Assembly: GCF_020320395.1 (NCBI RefSeq)
Contig: NZ_JAEDAH010000088.1
Span: forward strand, 1 to 64,000
DNA: 64,000 nucleotides
Reading direction: 5' to 3'
From: Thalassolituus marinus
Lineage (GTDB): Bacteria > Pseudomonadota > Gammaproteobacteria > Pseudomonadales > Oceanobacteraceae
Of the stretch, positions 53,468 through 62,879 are shown one piece after another. Each line of letters begins with the position of its first letter. Positions within the stretch are counted from its first letter, which is position 1. Under the pieces are notes generated by a model, which saw only the letters and a program-made list of their open reading frames with translations, was not told where the DNA came from and searched no databases. The position numbers were made by a program, and so were the translations under genes.

Positions 53468-54794
53468 AAAGTACTTTGGCACGGACGGTGTTCGCGGCCG
53501 CGTGGGTGAGTATCCGATTACTCCGGATTTTGTAATGAAGCTTGGCTGGGCGGCCGGTAAGGTTTTTGCCGAGCAGGGCAAAAGCCAGATTCTGATCGGT
53601 AAAGATACCCGAATCTCCGGCTACATGTTCGAATCGGCACTGGAAGCAGGCCTGTCGGCAGCGGGCGTTGATATTGGTCTGCTGGGGCCTATCCCGACAC
53701 CGGGTATTGCCTATCTGACCCGAACCTTCCGAGCCAGCGCTGGTATTGTGATCAGTGCTTCTCATAACCCGTATTACGATAACGGCATTAAATTCTTTTC
53801 CGGTGTCGGCGAAAAGCTGCCGGATGCGACTGAGCTGGCCATTGAAGAGTGGCTGGATAAGCCAATGACCTGTGTCGGCTCGTCTGAGCTGGGTAAGGCG
53901 CGTCGTATTAATGATGCAGCGGGTCGTTACATTGAGTTCTGTAAGGCTACTGCTAATACCATGAACCTGCGTGGCATGCGGATTGTGCTGGACTGCGCTC
54001 ATGGTGCGACCTATCAGATTGCGCCGGCAGTATTCAGCGAGCTTGGTGCGACCGTGATCGCGATGGGCACCCAGCCGGATGGTCTCAATATCAACGATGG
54101 TGTTGGCTCAACGGAACCGGAAGCGCTGCGCAATAAAGTGCTTGAAGTGGGCGCTGATCTGGGGATTGCCTTTGATGGTGATGGCGATCGGGTAATGATG
54201 GTTGATCATCTGGGTAACTTACTCGATGGCGATCAGCTGCTGTTCATTATTACGGTTCATGCGCAACAACAGGGCCGTCTGAATGGCGGGGTTGTTGGTA
54301 CGCTGATGAGCAACCTTGGCCTTGAGCTGGGTCTGAAAGATAAAGGCATCGACTTCCTGCGTGCCAAGGTTGGTGACCGCTACGTACATCAGATGCTGCA
54401 TGAAAATGGCTGGCGTTACGGTGGTGAGTCTTCCGGCCATTTACTGTGTCTGGACGCCAACACGACAGGCGACGGCATTGTTGCCGCCCTGCAGGTTCTG
54501 CAGGCAGTGCAGGACAGCGGTGTGTCGCTGAACGAGTGGCAGTCGCGCATGATGAAAATGCCACAGGTTATGATCAATGTTCGCCGTAACCGCCAGGTGG
54601 ATGTCTCCACCGATGCCGGTATTCAGGCGGCTGTTGGCAAGGCAGAAGACCTGCTGAAAGGGCGCGGTCGTATTCTGCTGCGCCCATCGGGAACCGAACC
54701 GGTTGTACGGGTCATGGTTGAAGGTGAGGATGCCGCACTGATTCAGAATGTTGCAGAAGAACTGTCTGAGGTGGTTGGCAAGGCCATCGGATGA
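53460..54794 (+). CDS. glmM: Phosphoglucosamine mutase GlmM
   Basis: Converts glucosamine-6-P to glucosamine-1-P for peptidoglycan and LPS; 444 residues. [21 protein letters not shown] at the start, the phospho-Ser in [19 protein letters not shown], the metal loop [11 protein letters not shown], the sugar loop GGESSGHLL, and the phosphate loop [14 protein letters not shown] are all intact. Translationally coupled to folP. Confidence 0.96.
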   Translation: MTRKYFGTDGVRGRVGEYPITPDFVMKLGWAAGKVFAEQGKSQILIGKDTRISGYMFESALEAGLSAAGVDIGLLGPIPTPGIAYLTRTFRASAGIVISASHNPYYDNGIKFFSGVGEKLPDATELAIEEWLDKPMTCVGSSELGKARRINDAAGRYIEFCKATANTMNLRGMRIVLDCAHGATYQIAPAVFSELGATVIAMGTQPDGLNINDGVGSTEPEALRNKVLEVGADLGIAFDGDGDRVMMVDHLGNLLDGDQLLFIITVHAQQQGRLNGGVVGTLMSNLGLELGLKDKGIDFLRAKVGDRYVHQMLHENGWRYGGESSGHLLCLDANTTGDGIVAALQVLQAVQDSGVSLNEWQSRMMKMPQVMINVRRNRQVDVSTDAGIQAAVGKAEDLLKGRGRILLRPSGTEPVVRVMVEGEDAALIQNVAEELSEVVGKAIG

Positions 54795-54863
54795 TGGTCT
54801 GTGCGCTTGTTTCGGCATGGCTTCTTAGATAGTATCTGCGCTCTTTGAATTTTGGGGACCCTC

Positions 54864-55604
54864 ATGCGTCGTTTGTTAGTAGCCGGTAACTGGAAAATGA
54901 ATGGCTCTGCGGAATTTGCCGCACAGTTGTTGCAGGACGTCACCGCGCAACTAAACGATCATTGTGATATGGCGGTGTTTCCTCCATTCCCATATATCGC
55001 TCAGGTTGCTGAGCAGCTGAAGGGGACTCCTGTTCAGGTTGGTGCACAAAATGTTGCCACTGATGATCAGGGTGCCTTTACCGGTGAAGTGTCTGCGCCC
55101 ATGCTGACTGATGTCGGTTGTTCTATGGCACTTGTCGGACATTCCGAGCGTCGTACCCTGTACGGTGAAACCGATCTTGTTGTGCTGCAGAAGACGCGTC
55201 AGCTGCTGGCTAATGACCTGACGGCTGTTGTCTGTATTGGTGAAACGCTGGAAGAGCGTAAAGCCGGTCGTGAAGAAGCTGTTGTTTCTCAGCAGCTCGC
55301 ACTGCTGATTGAACAGCTGAGCGAAAATGAATGGGATCGCATTATTCTGGCGTATGAGCCTGTGTGGGCTATTGGTACTGGTGAAACAGCAACACCGGAA
55401 CAAGCTCAGGCAATTCATGCCTTTATTCGTGGTCAACTGCAGCAGGTTAGCGCCGCGGTGGCTGAGAAAACCCGTATCTTATACGGTGGTAGTGTAAAAG
55501 CTGCCAATGCGGCCGAGCTGTTTGCTCAGCCGGATATCGATGGCGGACTGGTGGGCGGTGCCTCCCTGGACGCAAATGAATTTACAGGAATTTGTCAGGC
55601 GTAA
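54864..55604 (+). CDS. tpiA: Triosephosphate isomerase TpiA
   Basis: Glycolytic isomerase of 246 residues. Catalytic residues in NWKMNG (Lys), LVGHSERRTLYGE (His), and AYEPVWAIGTG (Glu, flexible loop); phosphate loop in LYGGSVKAAN and GGLVGGASL. GGGGA before the ATG at 54864. Confidence 0.96.
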   Translation: MRRLLVAGNWKMNGSAEFAAQLLQDVTAQLNDHCDMAVFPPFPYIAQVAEQLKGTPVQVGAQNVATDDQGAFTGEVSAPMLTDVGCSMALVGHSERRTLYGETDLVVLQKTRQLLANDLTAVVCIGETLEERKAGREEAVVSQQLALLIEQLSENEWDRIILAYEPVWAIGTGETATPEQAQAIHAFIRGQLQQVSAAVAEKTRILYGGSVKAANAAELFAQPDIDGGLVGGASLDANEFTGICQA

Positions 55605-55612
55605 GGTACGTT

Positions 55613-56002
55613 ATGGAATCTATTATTCTGATTGTTCACATTCTGCTGGCTTTAGGCATCATTGGTTTTGTGATGCTGCAGCAGGGTAAAGGTGCTGATG
55701 CAGGTGCTTCCTTCGGTGGTGGCGCGTCCCAGACCGTGTTCGGCAGCAGTGGCTCCGGCAACTTCCTGAGCCGTAGCACGGCAATTCTGGCAACCGTTTT
55801 CTTTATCACCAGCCTGGCGCTGGCGGTTTATGCCAGTCAGAAAGCAAAAAGCGTTACTGATCTGGGTATTCCAAGCGAAGAAGTGATAGAAAAGCTTGAG
55901 CAGGACACCCCAGTTGTGGAAGAATACGCGCCGTCTTCAGATGCACCTGAACTGGATGCATCTGTTTCTGACGAGCCAGCAGTCGAAAAGCCTGCCAACT
56001 AA
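55613..56002 (+). CDS. secG: Protein translocase subunit SecG
   Basis: Small subunit of the SecYEG channel, 129 residues. Two helices (ESIILIVHILLALGIIGFVMLQQG and STAILATVFFITSLALAVYA) flank the typical GADAGASFGGGASQTVFGSSGSGNFLSR loop. The C-terminal tail is acidic (VIEKLEQDTPVVEEYAPSSDAPELD). Start at 55613, eight bases after the tpiA stop; tRNA-Leu follows 17 nt later. Confidence 0.93.
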   Translation: MESIILIVHILLALGIIGFVMLQQGKGADAGASFGGGASQTVFGSSGSGNFLSRSTAILATVFFITSLALAVYASQKAKSVTDLGIPSEEVIEKLEQDTPVVEEYAPSSDAPELDASVSDEPAVEKPAN

Positions 56003-56019
56003 GCTCAGTCAGTAGTCGT

Positions 56020-56105
56020 GCGGATGTGGTGGAATTGGTAGACACGCCATCTTGAGGGGGTGGTGAGCTAAGCTCGTGCGAGTTCGAGTCTCGCCATCCG
56101 CACCA
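56020..56105 (+). tRNA. leuU: tRNA-Leu (anticodon GAG)
   Basis: 86 bases with encoded CCA. Acceptor stem GCGGATG / CATCCGC; anticodon arm CCATC-TTGAGGG-GGTGG gives GAG; a long variable arm (class II) and the T-loop GTTCGAGTC are present. Located between secG and rimP as in many gammaproteobacteria. Confidence 0.95.
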
Positions 56106-56114
56106 ATTATTACG

Positions 56115-56140
56115 GAAAAGCGAACATGGTTCGCTTTTTC
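56115..56140 (+). terminator. tRNA-Leu terminator
   Basis: GAAAAGCGAAC-ATG-GTTCGCTTTTTC, an 11-bp stem with T-run ten bases after the CCA. Confidence 0.85.
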
Positions 56141-56153
56141 TGTTTAAAGCGCC

Positions 56154-56211
56154 TATAATGCGCGTGCTTTTATAGAGCACTGTAAAAAGCCCCTCATGTC
56201 AGGGGCTTTTT
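56154..56211 (+). promoter_or_regulatory. Consensus -10 followed at once by a terminator
   Basis: A perfect TATAAT (56154-56159), with a weak -35 (GCTTTT region), is followed by a small hairpin (GTGCT/AGCAC, 56164-56180) and a strong terminator (AAAAAGCCCCT-CATGTC-AGGGGCTTTTT, 56184-56211). A transcript from here would be only about 45 nt. This may be a small RNA or a promoter with immediate attenuation for rimP-nusA. Confidence 0.4.
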
Positions 56212-56336
56212 AGTAGTCGCTTCCCGGGTGGAGCGGCTGACAAGGAATCAGCGCAGGCGTTGATTCCGGTCTGCGTCAGGCAGTAGCGGACTGGGCACAT
56301 TGTTGCCCAGTTTTTGTTTGTGGAGAGGGTAATTAT
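56212..56336 (+). promoter_or_regulatory. rimP leader region
   Basis: The rimP 5' leader holds CTGGGCA-CATTGT-TGCCCAG followed by TTTTTG (56291-56316), a terminator-like hairpin 20 nt before the start codon. rimP leaders with such a hairpin are known in gammaproteobacteria (the rimP-leader RNA family). It may control the whole rimP-nusA-infB operon by attenuation. Confidence 0.55.
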
Positions 56337-56795
56337 TTGTCTAAAAATTCGCAGTTGACCGAACTTATTGCACCAGTGGTTGAGTCCATGGGGTTCACCT
56401 TCTGGGGGCTCGAGTTTATGCCGCAGGGCAAACGCTCTATGTTGCGTATTTTTATTGATCACGCCGACGGTATTAATGTTGACCACTGCGCTCAGGTGAG
56501 CCGTCAGGTTAGCGCCGTAATGGACGTTGAAGATCCTATCGCTCAGGAATATACCCTTGAGGTTTCCTCTCCTGGGATGGATCGCCCTTTATTCACACTC
56601 GAACAGTTTCAGCAGTATGCAAATCACATTGTAGAGCTGCGTCTGCGTATGCCCTTCGACGGGCGTCGTAAATTTAAAGGCCAATTAATCGGTGTTGAGC
56701 AGGAAGATGTCGTACTCGTCGTCGACGATCACGAATATCTGTTGCCCATTGAGCTGATTGAAAAGGCTAATGTTGTTCCACAATTCAAGGACTAA
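56337..56795 (+). CDS. rimP: Ribosome maturation factor RimP
   Basis: 30S assembly factor of 152 residues: [59 protein letters not shown] and [12 protein letters not shown] are family blocks; the C-terminal SH3-like domain follows. TTG start with GAGAGGG upstream. First gene of the operon. Confidence 0.95.
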   Translation: MSKNSQLTELIAPVVESMGFTFWGLEFMPQGKRSMLRIFIDHADGINVDHCAQVSRQVSAVMDVEDPIAQEYTLEVSSPGMDRPLFTLEQFQQYANHIVELRLRMPFDGRRKFKGQLIGVEQEDVVLVVDDHEYLLPIELIEKANVVPQFKD

Positions 56796-56816
56796 GGTGC
56801 AGAGCGAGGCTAGAAG

Positions 56817-58313
56817 ATGAGCAAAGAAATTCTCCTGGTCGCAGAAGCGGTTTCCAACGAAAAGGGTGTTTCAAAAGAAATTATTTTTGAAGCGATTGAG
56901 TCAGCCCTGGCCGCGGCCGCCAAGAAGCGTTACGAAGACGAAGAAGCTACCATTCGCGTTGATATCGATCGTCGCACCGGTGACTACCAGACATTCCGTA
57001 GCTGGCTGGTTGTCAGCAACGATGTGGTTCCGGGCCTGGGTGACGAGCTTACCCTGCAGGAAGCACACGAAATCGATACCAATCTGCAACCTGGTGACAC
57101 CTATGAGACGCAGATTGATAACCCTGATTTCGGCCGTATTGCTGCCCAGGCTGCGAAGCAGATTATCGTGCAGAAAGTACGTGAAGCAGAGCGCGCACAG
57201 ATCGTAGATCAGTACGAAGATCGCGTTGGCGAACTGGTTAACGGCACTGTTAAAAAAGTGACACGTGACAACATTATTGTAGACCTCGGCAATAACGCTG
57301 AAGGTCTGCTGCCAAAAGATCAGCTGATTGGTCGTGAGATCATGCGTATGGGTGATCGTGTTCGCGCCATTCTGCATGCGGTACGTCCGGAAAATCGTGG
57401 TCCGCAGCTGATGCTGAGCCGTACTTGTCCGGAAATGCTGATTGAGCTTTTCCGCATTGAAGTGCCGGAAATTGCTGAAGACGTTATTGAGATCAAGGGT
57501 GCTGCCCGTGATCCGGGTTCACGTGCGAAAATCGCCGTTAAGACCAATGACAAGCGTATCGACCCTGTTGGTGCCTGTGTTGGTATGCGTGGTGCGCGTG
57601 TTCAGGCTGTTACCAACGAACTGGGTGGTAACGAGCGTATCGACATCGTGCTGTGGGATGACAACCCGGCGCAGCTGGTGATTAACGCCATGGCGCCAGC
57701 CGATGTTGCGTCCATCATCATGGACGAAGAAACCAACACCATGGACGTTGCTGTTGCATCAGATAACCTGGCGCAGGCAATTGGTCGTGGCGGTCAGAAC
57801 GTACGCCTGGCGTCCGAACTGACCGGTTGGGAAATCAATGTAATGACCGAAGAAGATGCTCAGGAGAAACAGTCTCAGGAAGCGTCCGGTTACATTGAAA
57901 ACTTTATGAATACTCTGGACCTGGATGAAGACTTTGCCACCCTGCTGGTTGAAGAAGGCTTCACGACTCTGGAAGAGATTGCCTACGTTCCTATGGAAGA
58001 GATGCTGGCGATTGATGGTCTGGATGAAGATGTGGTTACCGAACTGCGTAACCGCGCCAAGGATGTCCTGCTGACCCAGGCTCTGGCATCTGAGGAAAAA
58101 CTTGAAAATGCAGAACCAGCGGAAGACCTGCTGAACATGGATGGCATGGACAAGCACCTGGCTCTGGTTCTGGCCAGCAAAGGCATCTGTACGATGGAAG
58201 ATCTTGCCGAGCAATCCATCGACGACTTGCTGGATATCGAAGATATGACCGAAGAAAAAGCGGCAGAGCTCATTATGACTGCACGCGCGCCCTGGTTTGA
58301 GGGCAACGACTAA
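56817..58313 (+). CDS. nusA: Transcription termination/antitermination factor NusA
   Basis: RNA polymerase-bound factor of 498 residues. The N-terminal polymerase-binding domain ([35 protein letters not shown]), S1 domain (about 135-200), two KH domains (including [24 protein letters not shown] and [22 protein letters not shown]), and two C-terminal acidic repeats (near 360-495) match the enterobacterial architecture. Confidence 0.97.
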   Translation: MSKEILLVAEAVSNEKGVSKEIIFEAIESALAAAAKKRYEDEEATIRVDIDRRTGDYQTFRSWLVVSNDVVPGLGDELTLQEAHEIDTNLQPGDTYETQIDNPDFGRIAAQAAKQIIVQKVREAERAQIVDQYEDRVGELVNGTVKKVTRDNIIVDLGNNAEGLLPKDQLIGREIMRMGDRVRAILHAVRPENRGPQLMLSRTCPEMLIELFRIEVPEIAEDVIEIKGAARDPGSRAKIAVKTNDKRIDPVGACVGMRGARVQAVTNELGGNERIDIVLWDDNPAQLVINAMAPADVASIIMDEETNTMDVAVASDNLAQAIGRGGQNVRLASELTGWEINVMTEEDAQEKQSQEASGYIENFMNTLDLDEDFATLLVEEGFTTLEEIAYVPMEEMLAIDGLDEDVVTELRNRAKDVLLTQALASEEKLENAEPAEDLLNMDGMDKHLALVLASKGICTMEDLAEQSIDDLLDIEDMTEEKAAELIMTARAPWFEGND

Positions 58314-58339
58314 TCACTCGCTCGGCATAGGAGAAACGT

Positions 58340-60844
58340 ATGGCAGATGTAACCGTTAAAGAACTCGCCGACGTGGTAGGGACCAGCGTTGATCGCTTGT
58401 TGTCCCAGATGAAAGAAGCTGGTCTGCCACAGACCGGCGCAGACCAGGCTGTGTCTGATGAACAGAAGCAATCACTGCTGACGTTCCTGAAGAAAAGTCA
58501 TGGTGAATCAACAGCAGCACCGAAAAAAATTACGCTGAAGCGTAAGGTGACTACCACTCTGAAAACAGGTCAGGGCGGTAAGAAAGCTGTTGCGATTGAA
58601 GTTCGTAAAAAGCGTACTTACGTTAAGCGCGAAGAGCTGGAAAAAGAAGCTGAGCAGCAGGCGGAAGCCGTTGCTGAGGTAGCAGCAGAAGCCGTAGCGG
58701 CACCGGAAACCGTAGAAGCGGCAGTGGCTGCTCCGGTTGCTGAAGAGCCGAAGGCAGAAGCTGTTGCAGAAGCACCAGCTGCTGAAGCGAAAGCTGACAA
58801 GCCTGCGGCAAAAGCGAAAGCTGCTCCGACTGAAGAGTTGGACGTTGCCCAGAAGCGTGCTGAAGCAGAAGTTGCAGCGCAGCGTCAGGACGATGGTGGC
58901 CGTAACAAGAAGGCAACCAAAGCAGTTGATAAGAAACGCGCTGATCAGCGCGAAAACAGCCGCTTCCGTGATTCCGATGACAGCGACCGCAACCGTGGTC
59001 GTCGTCCGGGCAAGGGTCCTAAACTGAAAGGTGGTCGTGGTAAACACAGCTCAAATGAGCACGCATTTACCAAGCCAACTGCACCAGTTATTCGTGAAGT
59101 TGAACTGCCGGAAGCGATTTCCGTCGGTGATCTGGCTTCGAAAATGGCGGTTAAAGCCGGCGAAGTGATCAAAGAGCTGATGAAAATGGGCGTTATGGCG
59201 ACCATTAACCAGACTCTGGATCAGGACACCGCCTCTCTGGTCGTTGAAGAAATGGGTCACAAAGTGACCAAGCTGATCGCCGATGACCAGCTGGAACAGG
59301 ATGTAACTGAATCTGTTTCTTACGAAGGTGACGAGCAGACCCGTGCTCCGGTTGTTACCGTAATGGGTCACGTTGACCATGGTAAAACCTCGCTGCTGGA
59401 CTACATCCGTAGCTCACGAGTGGCATCCGGTGAAGCCGGTGGTATTACCCAGCATATCGGTGCTTACCACGTAGAAACGGATCACGGCATGGTGTCCTTC
59501 CTGGATACCCCTGGACACGCAGCGTTTACCTCCATGCGTGCTCGTGGTGCTCAGGCAACTGACGTGGTTATTCTGGTGGTTGCAGCAGACGATGGCGTAA
59601 TGCCACAAACCGAAGAAGCTGTTCAGCACGCTAAGTCTGCTGGCGTTCCTCTGGTGGTTGCTGTTAACAAAATGGATAAAGAAGCGGCTGATCCGGATCG
59701 TGTTAAAAACGAACTGTCAGCACGTGATGTTATTCCGGAAGACTGGGGCGGTGATGTACCGTTTATCCCGGTATCCGCAAAAACCGGTCAGGGCATTGAT
59801 GAGCTGCTCGAAGCGGTACTGCTGCAAGCAGAACTGCTGGAACTGAAAGCACACTTTACTGGCCCGGGCCAGGGTGTAGTGGTTGAATCTCGTCTGGATA
59901 AAGGTCGTGGTCCGGTTGCTACTCTGCTGGTTCAGAACGGTACGCTGAAAAAAGGCGATATCGTACTGGCAGGTACTTGCTACGGTCGTGCCCGTGCACT
60001 GCTGGATGAAAACGGTAAGCAAACCGATGGTGCTGGTCCGTCTATCCCGGTAGAGATCCTGGGTCTGAACGGTACCCCGGATGCGGGTGACAACTTCATG
60101 GTTGTGGAAAGCGAGAAGAAAGCCCGTGAAGTGGCTGAGTTCCGTGAAACCAAAATGAAGGAACAACTGCAACAGCGTCAGCAGGCAGCCAAACTGGATG
60201 CACTGTTTGCCGGTATGGGCGAAGGCCAGCAGGCCAGCCTGAACGTGGTTGTTAAGACCGACGTACGTGGCTCGCTGGAAGCGATTGTTGCTTCCCTGCA
60301 GAAACTGGCGACCGACGAAGTTAAGGTTAACGTTGTAGCATCCGGTGTGGGTGGTATTACCGAAACTGACGCGACTCTGGCCGTTGCCGCCAGCGCCGTG
60401 GTATTCGGTTTCAACGTCCGTGCTGATAACGCTGCCAAGCGTGTTGTCGAAAACAACGACGTTGATATGCGCTACTACAGCGTAATCTACGATCTGCTGG
60501 ATGACGTGAAACAGGCTATGGCTGGTCTGCTGGCGCCTGAACTGCGTGAAGAGATTGTGGGTATCGCCGAAGTGCGTGACGTGTTCAATTCACCGAAGTT
60601 CGGCCAGATTGCTGGTTGTATGGTGATTGACGGTAACGTATTCCGTAACAAGAAGATCCGCGTACTGCGTGAAAACGTAGTGATCTACGAAGGTGAACTG
60701 GAATCCCTGCGTCGCTTCAAAGACGACGTTCAGGAAGTTCGCCAGGGTATGGAATGTGGTATCGGCGTTAAGAACTATCAGGATGTTCGCCCAGGCGATC
60801 AGATCGAAGTGTTCGACGTTAAAGAAGTTGCTCGTACGCTGTAA
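58340..60844 (+). CDS. infB: Translation initiation factor IF-2
   Basis: GTPase of 834 residues that places fMet-tRNA on the 30S subunit. The N-terminal part has an IF2-N subdomain ([24 protein letters not shown]), then an Ala/Glu/Lys-rich linker (about 110-165) and a basic stretch. The G domain has [12 protein letters not shown] (near 342-353), DTPGHAAF and NKMDK. Domains II to IV are complete to the C-terminus ([15 protein letters not shown]). Confidence 0.97.
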   Translation: MADVTVKELADVVGTSVDRLLSQMKEAGLPQTGADQAVSDEQKQSLLTFLKKSHGESTAAPKKITLKRKVTTTLKTGQGGKKAVAIEVRKKRTYVKREELEKEAEQQAEAVAEVAAEAVAAPETVEAAVAAPVAEEPKAEAVAEAPAAEAKADKPAAKAKAAPTEELDVAQKRAEAEVAAQRQDDGGRNKKATKAVDKKRADQRENSRFRDSDDSDRNRGRRPGKGPKLKGGRGKHSSNEHAFTKPTAPVIREVELPEAISVGDLASKMAVKAGEVIKELMKMGVMATINQTLDQDTASLVVEEMGHKVTKLIADDQLEQDVTESVSYEGDEQTRAPVVTVMGHVDHGKTSLLDYIRSSRVASGEAGGITQHIGAYHVETDHGMVSFLDTPGHAAFTSMRARGAQATDVVILVVAADDGVMPQTEEAVQHAKSAGVPLVVAVNKMDKEAADPDRVKNELSARDVIPEDWGGDVPFIPVSAKTGQGIDELLEAVLLQAELLELKAHFTGPGQGVVVESRLDKGRGPVATLLVQNGTLKKGDIVLAGTCYGRARALLDENGKQTDGAGPSIPVEILGLNGTPDAGDNFMVVESEKKAREVAEFRETKMKEQLQQRQQAAKLDALFAGMGEGQQASLNVVVKTDVRGSLEAIVASLQKLATDEVKVNVVASGVGGITETDATLAVAASAVVFGFNVRADNAAKRVVENNDVDMRYYSVIYDLLDDVKQAMAGLLAPELREEIVGIAEVRDVFNSPKFGQIAGCMVIDGNVFRNKKIRVLRENVVIYEGELESLRRFKDDVQEVRQGMECGIGVKNYQDVRPGDQIEVFDVKEVARTL

Positions 60845-60867
60845 TACCGCGCGAGCATACTGATAAG

Positions 60868-60895
60868 CCAAAGCCCGGAACCGTCCGGGCTTTGG
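60868..60895. other. Hairpin between infB and rbfA
   Basis: A perfect 12-bp stem CCAAAGCCCGGA / TCCGGGCTTTGG with loop ACCG. No T-run follows, so an mRNA processing or stability element is more likely than a terminator. Confidence 0.6.
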
Positions 60896-60914
60896 TGTCT
60901 CTGGAGAAAAGAGA

Positions 60915-61322
60915 ATGCCTAAAGATTACAGCCGCACCTCGCGCCTGAGTGAACAGATCCAGCGTGATCTGGCACAGATGATTCAGTTCGACCTGAAAGA
61001 CCCGCGTCTGGGTATGGTGACCCTGAATCACGTTAAAGTAGCTAAAGACATCGGTTACGCTGACATCTATTTCACAGTAATGGGTGCTAAAGGTGAAACC
61101 GACGAAGAAATTCGTCGTCAGACAGAAAAGATTCTGAACGATGCCGCAGGCCACCTGCGTAGCGAGCTGGCGCGCATTATGCGTACTCGCATTACCCCAC
61201 ATCTGCGTTTCCACTACGACGAAACCCTGGATCGCGGTATGAAACTGACCAGCCTGATTAAGAAAGCCACCGACGAAGACAATGCTCGTCATCAGGCTGA
61301 CGAAGACGATAAGGCTGAATAA
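60915..61322 (+). CDS. rbfA: Ribosome-binding factor RbfA
   Basis: 30S maturation factor of 135 residues, KH-like fold: SRTSRLSEQIQRDLAQMIQFDLKDPRLGMVTLNHVKVAKDIGYADIYFTV and the C-terminal LRSELARIMRTRITPHLRFHYDETLDRGMKLTSLI are typical. GGAGAAA before the ATG; truB follows after five bases. Confidence 0.95.
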   Translation: MPKDYSRTSRLSEQIQRDLAQMIQFDLKDPRLGMVTLNHVKVAKDIGYADIYFTVMGAKGETDEEIRRQTEKILNDAAGHLRSELARIMRTRITPHLRFHYDETLDRGMKLTSLIKKATDEDNARHQADEDDKAE

Positions 61323-61327
61323 CGCGT

Positions 61328-62281
61328 ATGGCGAAAACGAAAAAAGGCCGCGCAGTTTCGGGGATTGTGGTCATTAACAAGCCCCTGGGTCTTTCTTCCA
61401 ATCAGGTGCTGCAGCGCGTTAAGCGCCTGTTTAATGCGCAGAAGGCCGGTCATACCGGTGCTCTGGACCCAATGGCCAGTGGTGTTTTACCCGTCTGTTT
61501 AGGTGAGGCCACCAAGTTCTCGCAGATACTGCTGGACGCTGATAAAGGCTATGAGACCACAGCGAAGCTGGGTGAGGTGCGCTCCACCGGTGACGTTGAA
61601 GGCGAAGTGTTACGCACTGCAGCCGTCCCCGACTTGCAGAACATCGATCTCGAGTCTGTACTTGAGCCGTTTCGCGGTGACGTCGAACAGGTGCCGCCAA
61701 TGTTTTCGGCACTGAAAATGGACGGTAAGCCGCTGTATGAGCTGGCCCGTCAGGGCATGTCTGAGGCGGATATGAAGGCCGTGGCGGAAAAGAAACGCCG
61801 CGTGATCACCATCCACAGCCTTACCCTTGATGCCCAGCGTGATGACGAACTCGACCTGTCAGTGCGCTGCTCGAAAGGCACCTATATCCGTACGTTAGTA
61901 GAGGATATTGGCGACGCGCTCGGTTGTGGCGCCTACGTCAGCCGTTTGCATCGTACCCATAGTGGGCCGTACCACAGTGGACAGATGCTGACCCTCGAAC
62001 AGTTGGAAGCGCTGGCAGAGCAGGGTGCTGATGTGCTGGATGCTGTCTTGTTAGCGCCAGAAAGCGCCTTGCCGGGCTGGCCGGAAGTGCAGCTCAGTTT
62101 AGCCGAAGCGCGAAAAATGCTGCATGGACAGACGGTAAATACTGGCCTGGAGCCAAGTCCTTCTGTACAATTATGGGCCGTTGAATCGGGTATCCGTCAG
62201 TTGATCGGCATTGGCCGTATCGAAGATGGCCGGGTGATTGCCCAGCGACTGATGCAGGTAACCTTACCTGATGCAGTCTGA
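61328..62281 (+). CDS. truB: tRNA pseudouridine-55 synthase TruB
   Basis: Makes pseudouridine 55 in the T-loop of tRNAs; 317 residues. The catalytic Asp is in AGHTGALDPMASGVLPVCLGEATKF; GIVVINKPLGLSSNQVLQRV, the YE-containing DADKGYE block and the VRCSKGTYIRTLVEDIG block are intact. The C-terminal PUA-like region is present. Part of the conserved rbfA-truB-rpsO order. Confidence 0.96.
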   Translation: MAKTKKGRAVSGIVVINKPLGLSSNQVLQRVKRLFNAQKAGHTGALDPMASGVLPVCLGEATKFSQILLDADKGYETTAKLGEVRSTGDVEGEVLRTAAVPDLQNIDLESVLEPFRGDVEQVPPMFSALKMDGKPLYELARQGMSEADMKAVAEKKRRVITIHSLTLDAQRDDELDLSVRCSKGTYIRTLVEDIGDALGCGAYVSRLHRTHSGPYHSGQMLTLEQLEALAEQGADVLDAVLLAPESALPGWPEVQLSLAEARKMLHGQTVNTGLEPSPSVQLWAVESGIRQLIGIGRIEDGRVIAQRLMQVTLPDAV

Positions 62282-62319
62282 AACCGTTTCAACCGTGTCT
62301 ATGACACGCACATCCCACT

Positions 62320-62378
62320 GTTAATGTGCACGGTGGCGATGATTTTTTAACAGTCAGGTTCGCCTGATGCACATTAAC
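62320..62378 (+). promoter_or_regulatory. Long inverted repeat in the rpsO leader
   Basis: GTTAATGTGCA (62320-62330) pairs perfectly with TGCACATTAAC (62368-62378), which ends two bases before the GGAG ribosome site of rpsO. Inside it lies a smaller stem (TCAGG-TTCG-CCTGA). A structure at this position could be an S15 translational operator; E. coli rpsO uses a pseudoknot at its ribosome site. Confidence 0.55.
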
Positions 62379-62391
62379 CGGAGTATTAAAG

Positions 62392-62661
62392 ATGGCATTA
62401 TCTGCTGCTCAGAAAGCTGAGATTGTAAAAGAGTACCAAGTTGCTGAAGGCGACACTGGTTCTCCTGAAGTTCAGGTTGCACTGCTGACCCACAACATCG
62501 TTGGCCTGCAGGACCACTTCAAAGCGCACGGTAAAGATCACCACTCTCGTCGTGGTCTGATCCGCATGGTTAACCAGCGTCGTAAGCTGCTGGACTACCT
62601 GAAGCGTAAAGATGCAAACCGTTACACCGCTCTGATCGGTCGTCTGGGTCTGCGTCGCTAA
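62392..62661 (+). CDS. rpsO: 30S ribosomal protein S15
   Basis: Primary 16S-binding protein of 89 residues: [76 protein letters not shown] is the full canonical S15 body. Separated from pnp by a terminator, as in E. coli. Confidence 0.97.
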   Translation: MALSAAQKAEIVKEYQVAEGDTGSPEVQVALLTHNIVGLQDHFKAHGKDHHSRRGLIRMVNQRRKLLDYLKRKDANRYTALIGRLGLRR

Positions 62662-62675
62662 GATCTCATCTGCAG

Positions 62676-62700
62676 CAAAAGCCCTACGGGGCTTTTGTTG
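62676..62700 (+). terminator. rpsO terminator
   Basis: CAAAAGCCC-TACG-GGGCTTTTGTTG, a 9-bp stem. In E. coli a terminator at this place gives partial readthrough into pnp. Confidence 0.8.
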
Positions 62701-62782
62701 TATCTGGCCTTCTGCCATTTCTGCTCTTATTAAATCTACCTGCCGCGCTGTGGTGCCAACCCCACACTGATTCGGATGTGGT

Positions 62783-62838
62783 GGTGCTTCTAATCATTGG
62801 CTTTCCCGTTCAGGCGAGAGTCCATGCTTAGAAGCACC
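62783..62838 (+). promoter_or_regulatory. pnp leader stem-loop (candidate RNase III site)
   Basis: GGTGCTTCTAA (62783-62793) pairs perfectly with TTAGAAGCACC (62828-62838), enclosing a 34-base loop that holds a further stem near GGCTTTCCCG/CAGGCGAGAGTCC. It ends 42 nt before the pnp start. In E. coli the pnp leader has a long stem cut by RNase III, which lets PNPase repress its own mRNA; the layout here fits that. Confidence 0.65.
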
Positions 62839-62879
62839 GGCAGTCAGCAGGAAACTTTGTTTACATAAGGAAATATTGA

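Noticed and set aside
56221..56260. Possible tRNA-fMet remnant before rimP, based on GGGTGGAGC
   Set aside because: Only nine bases match the fMet D-arm; no acceptor stem, anticodon arm or T-loop can be drawn.
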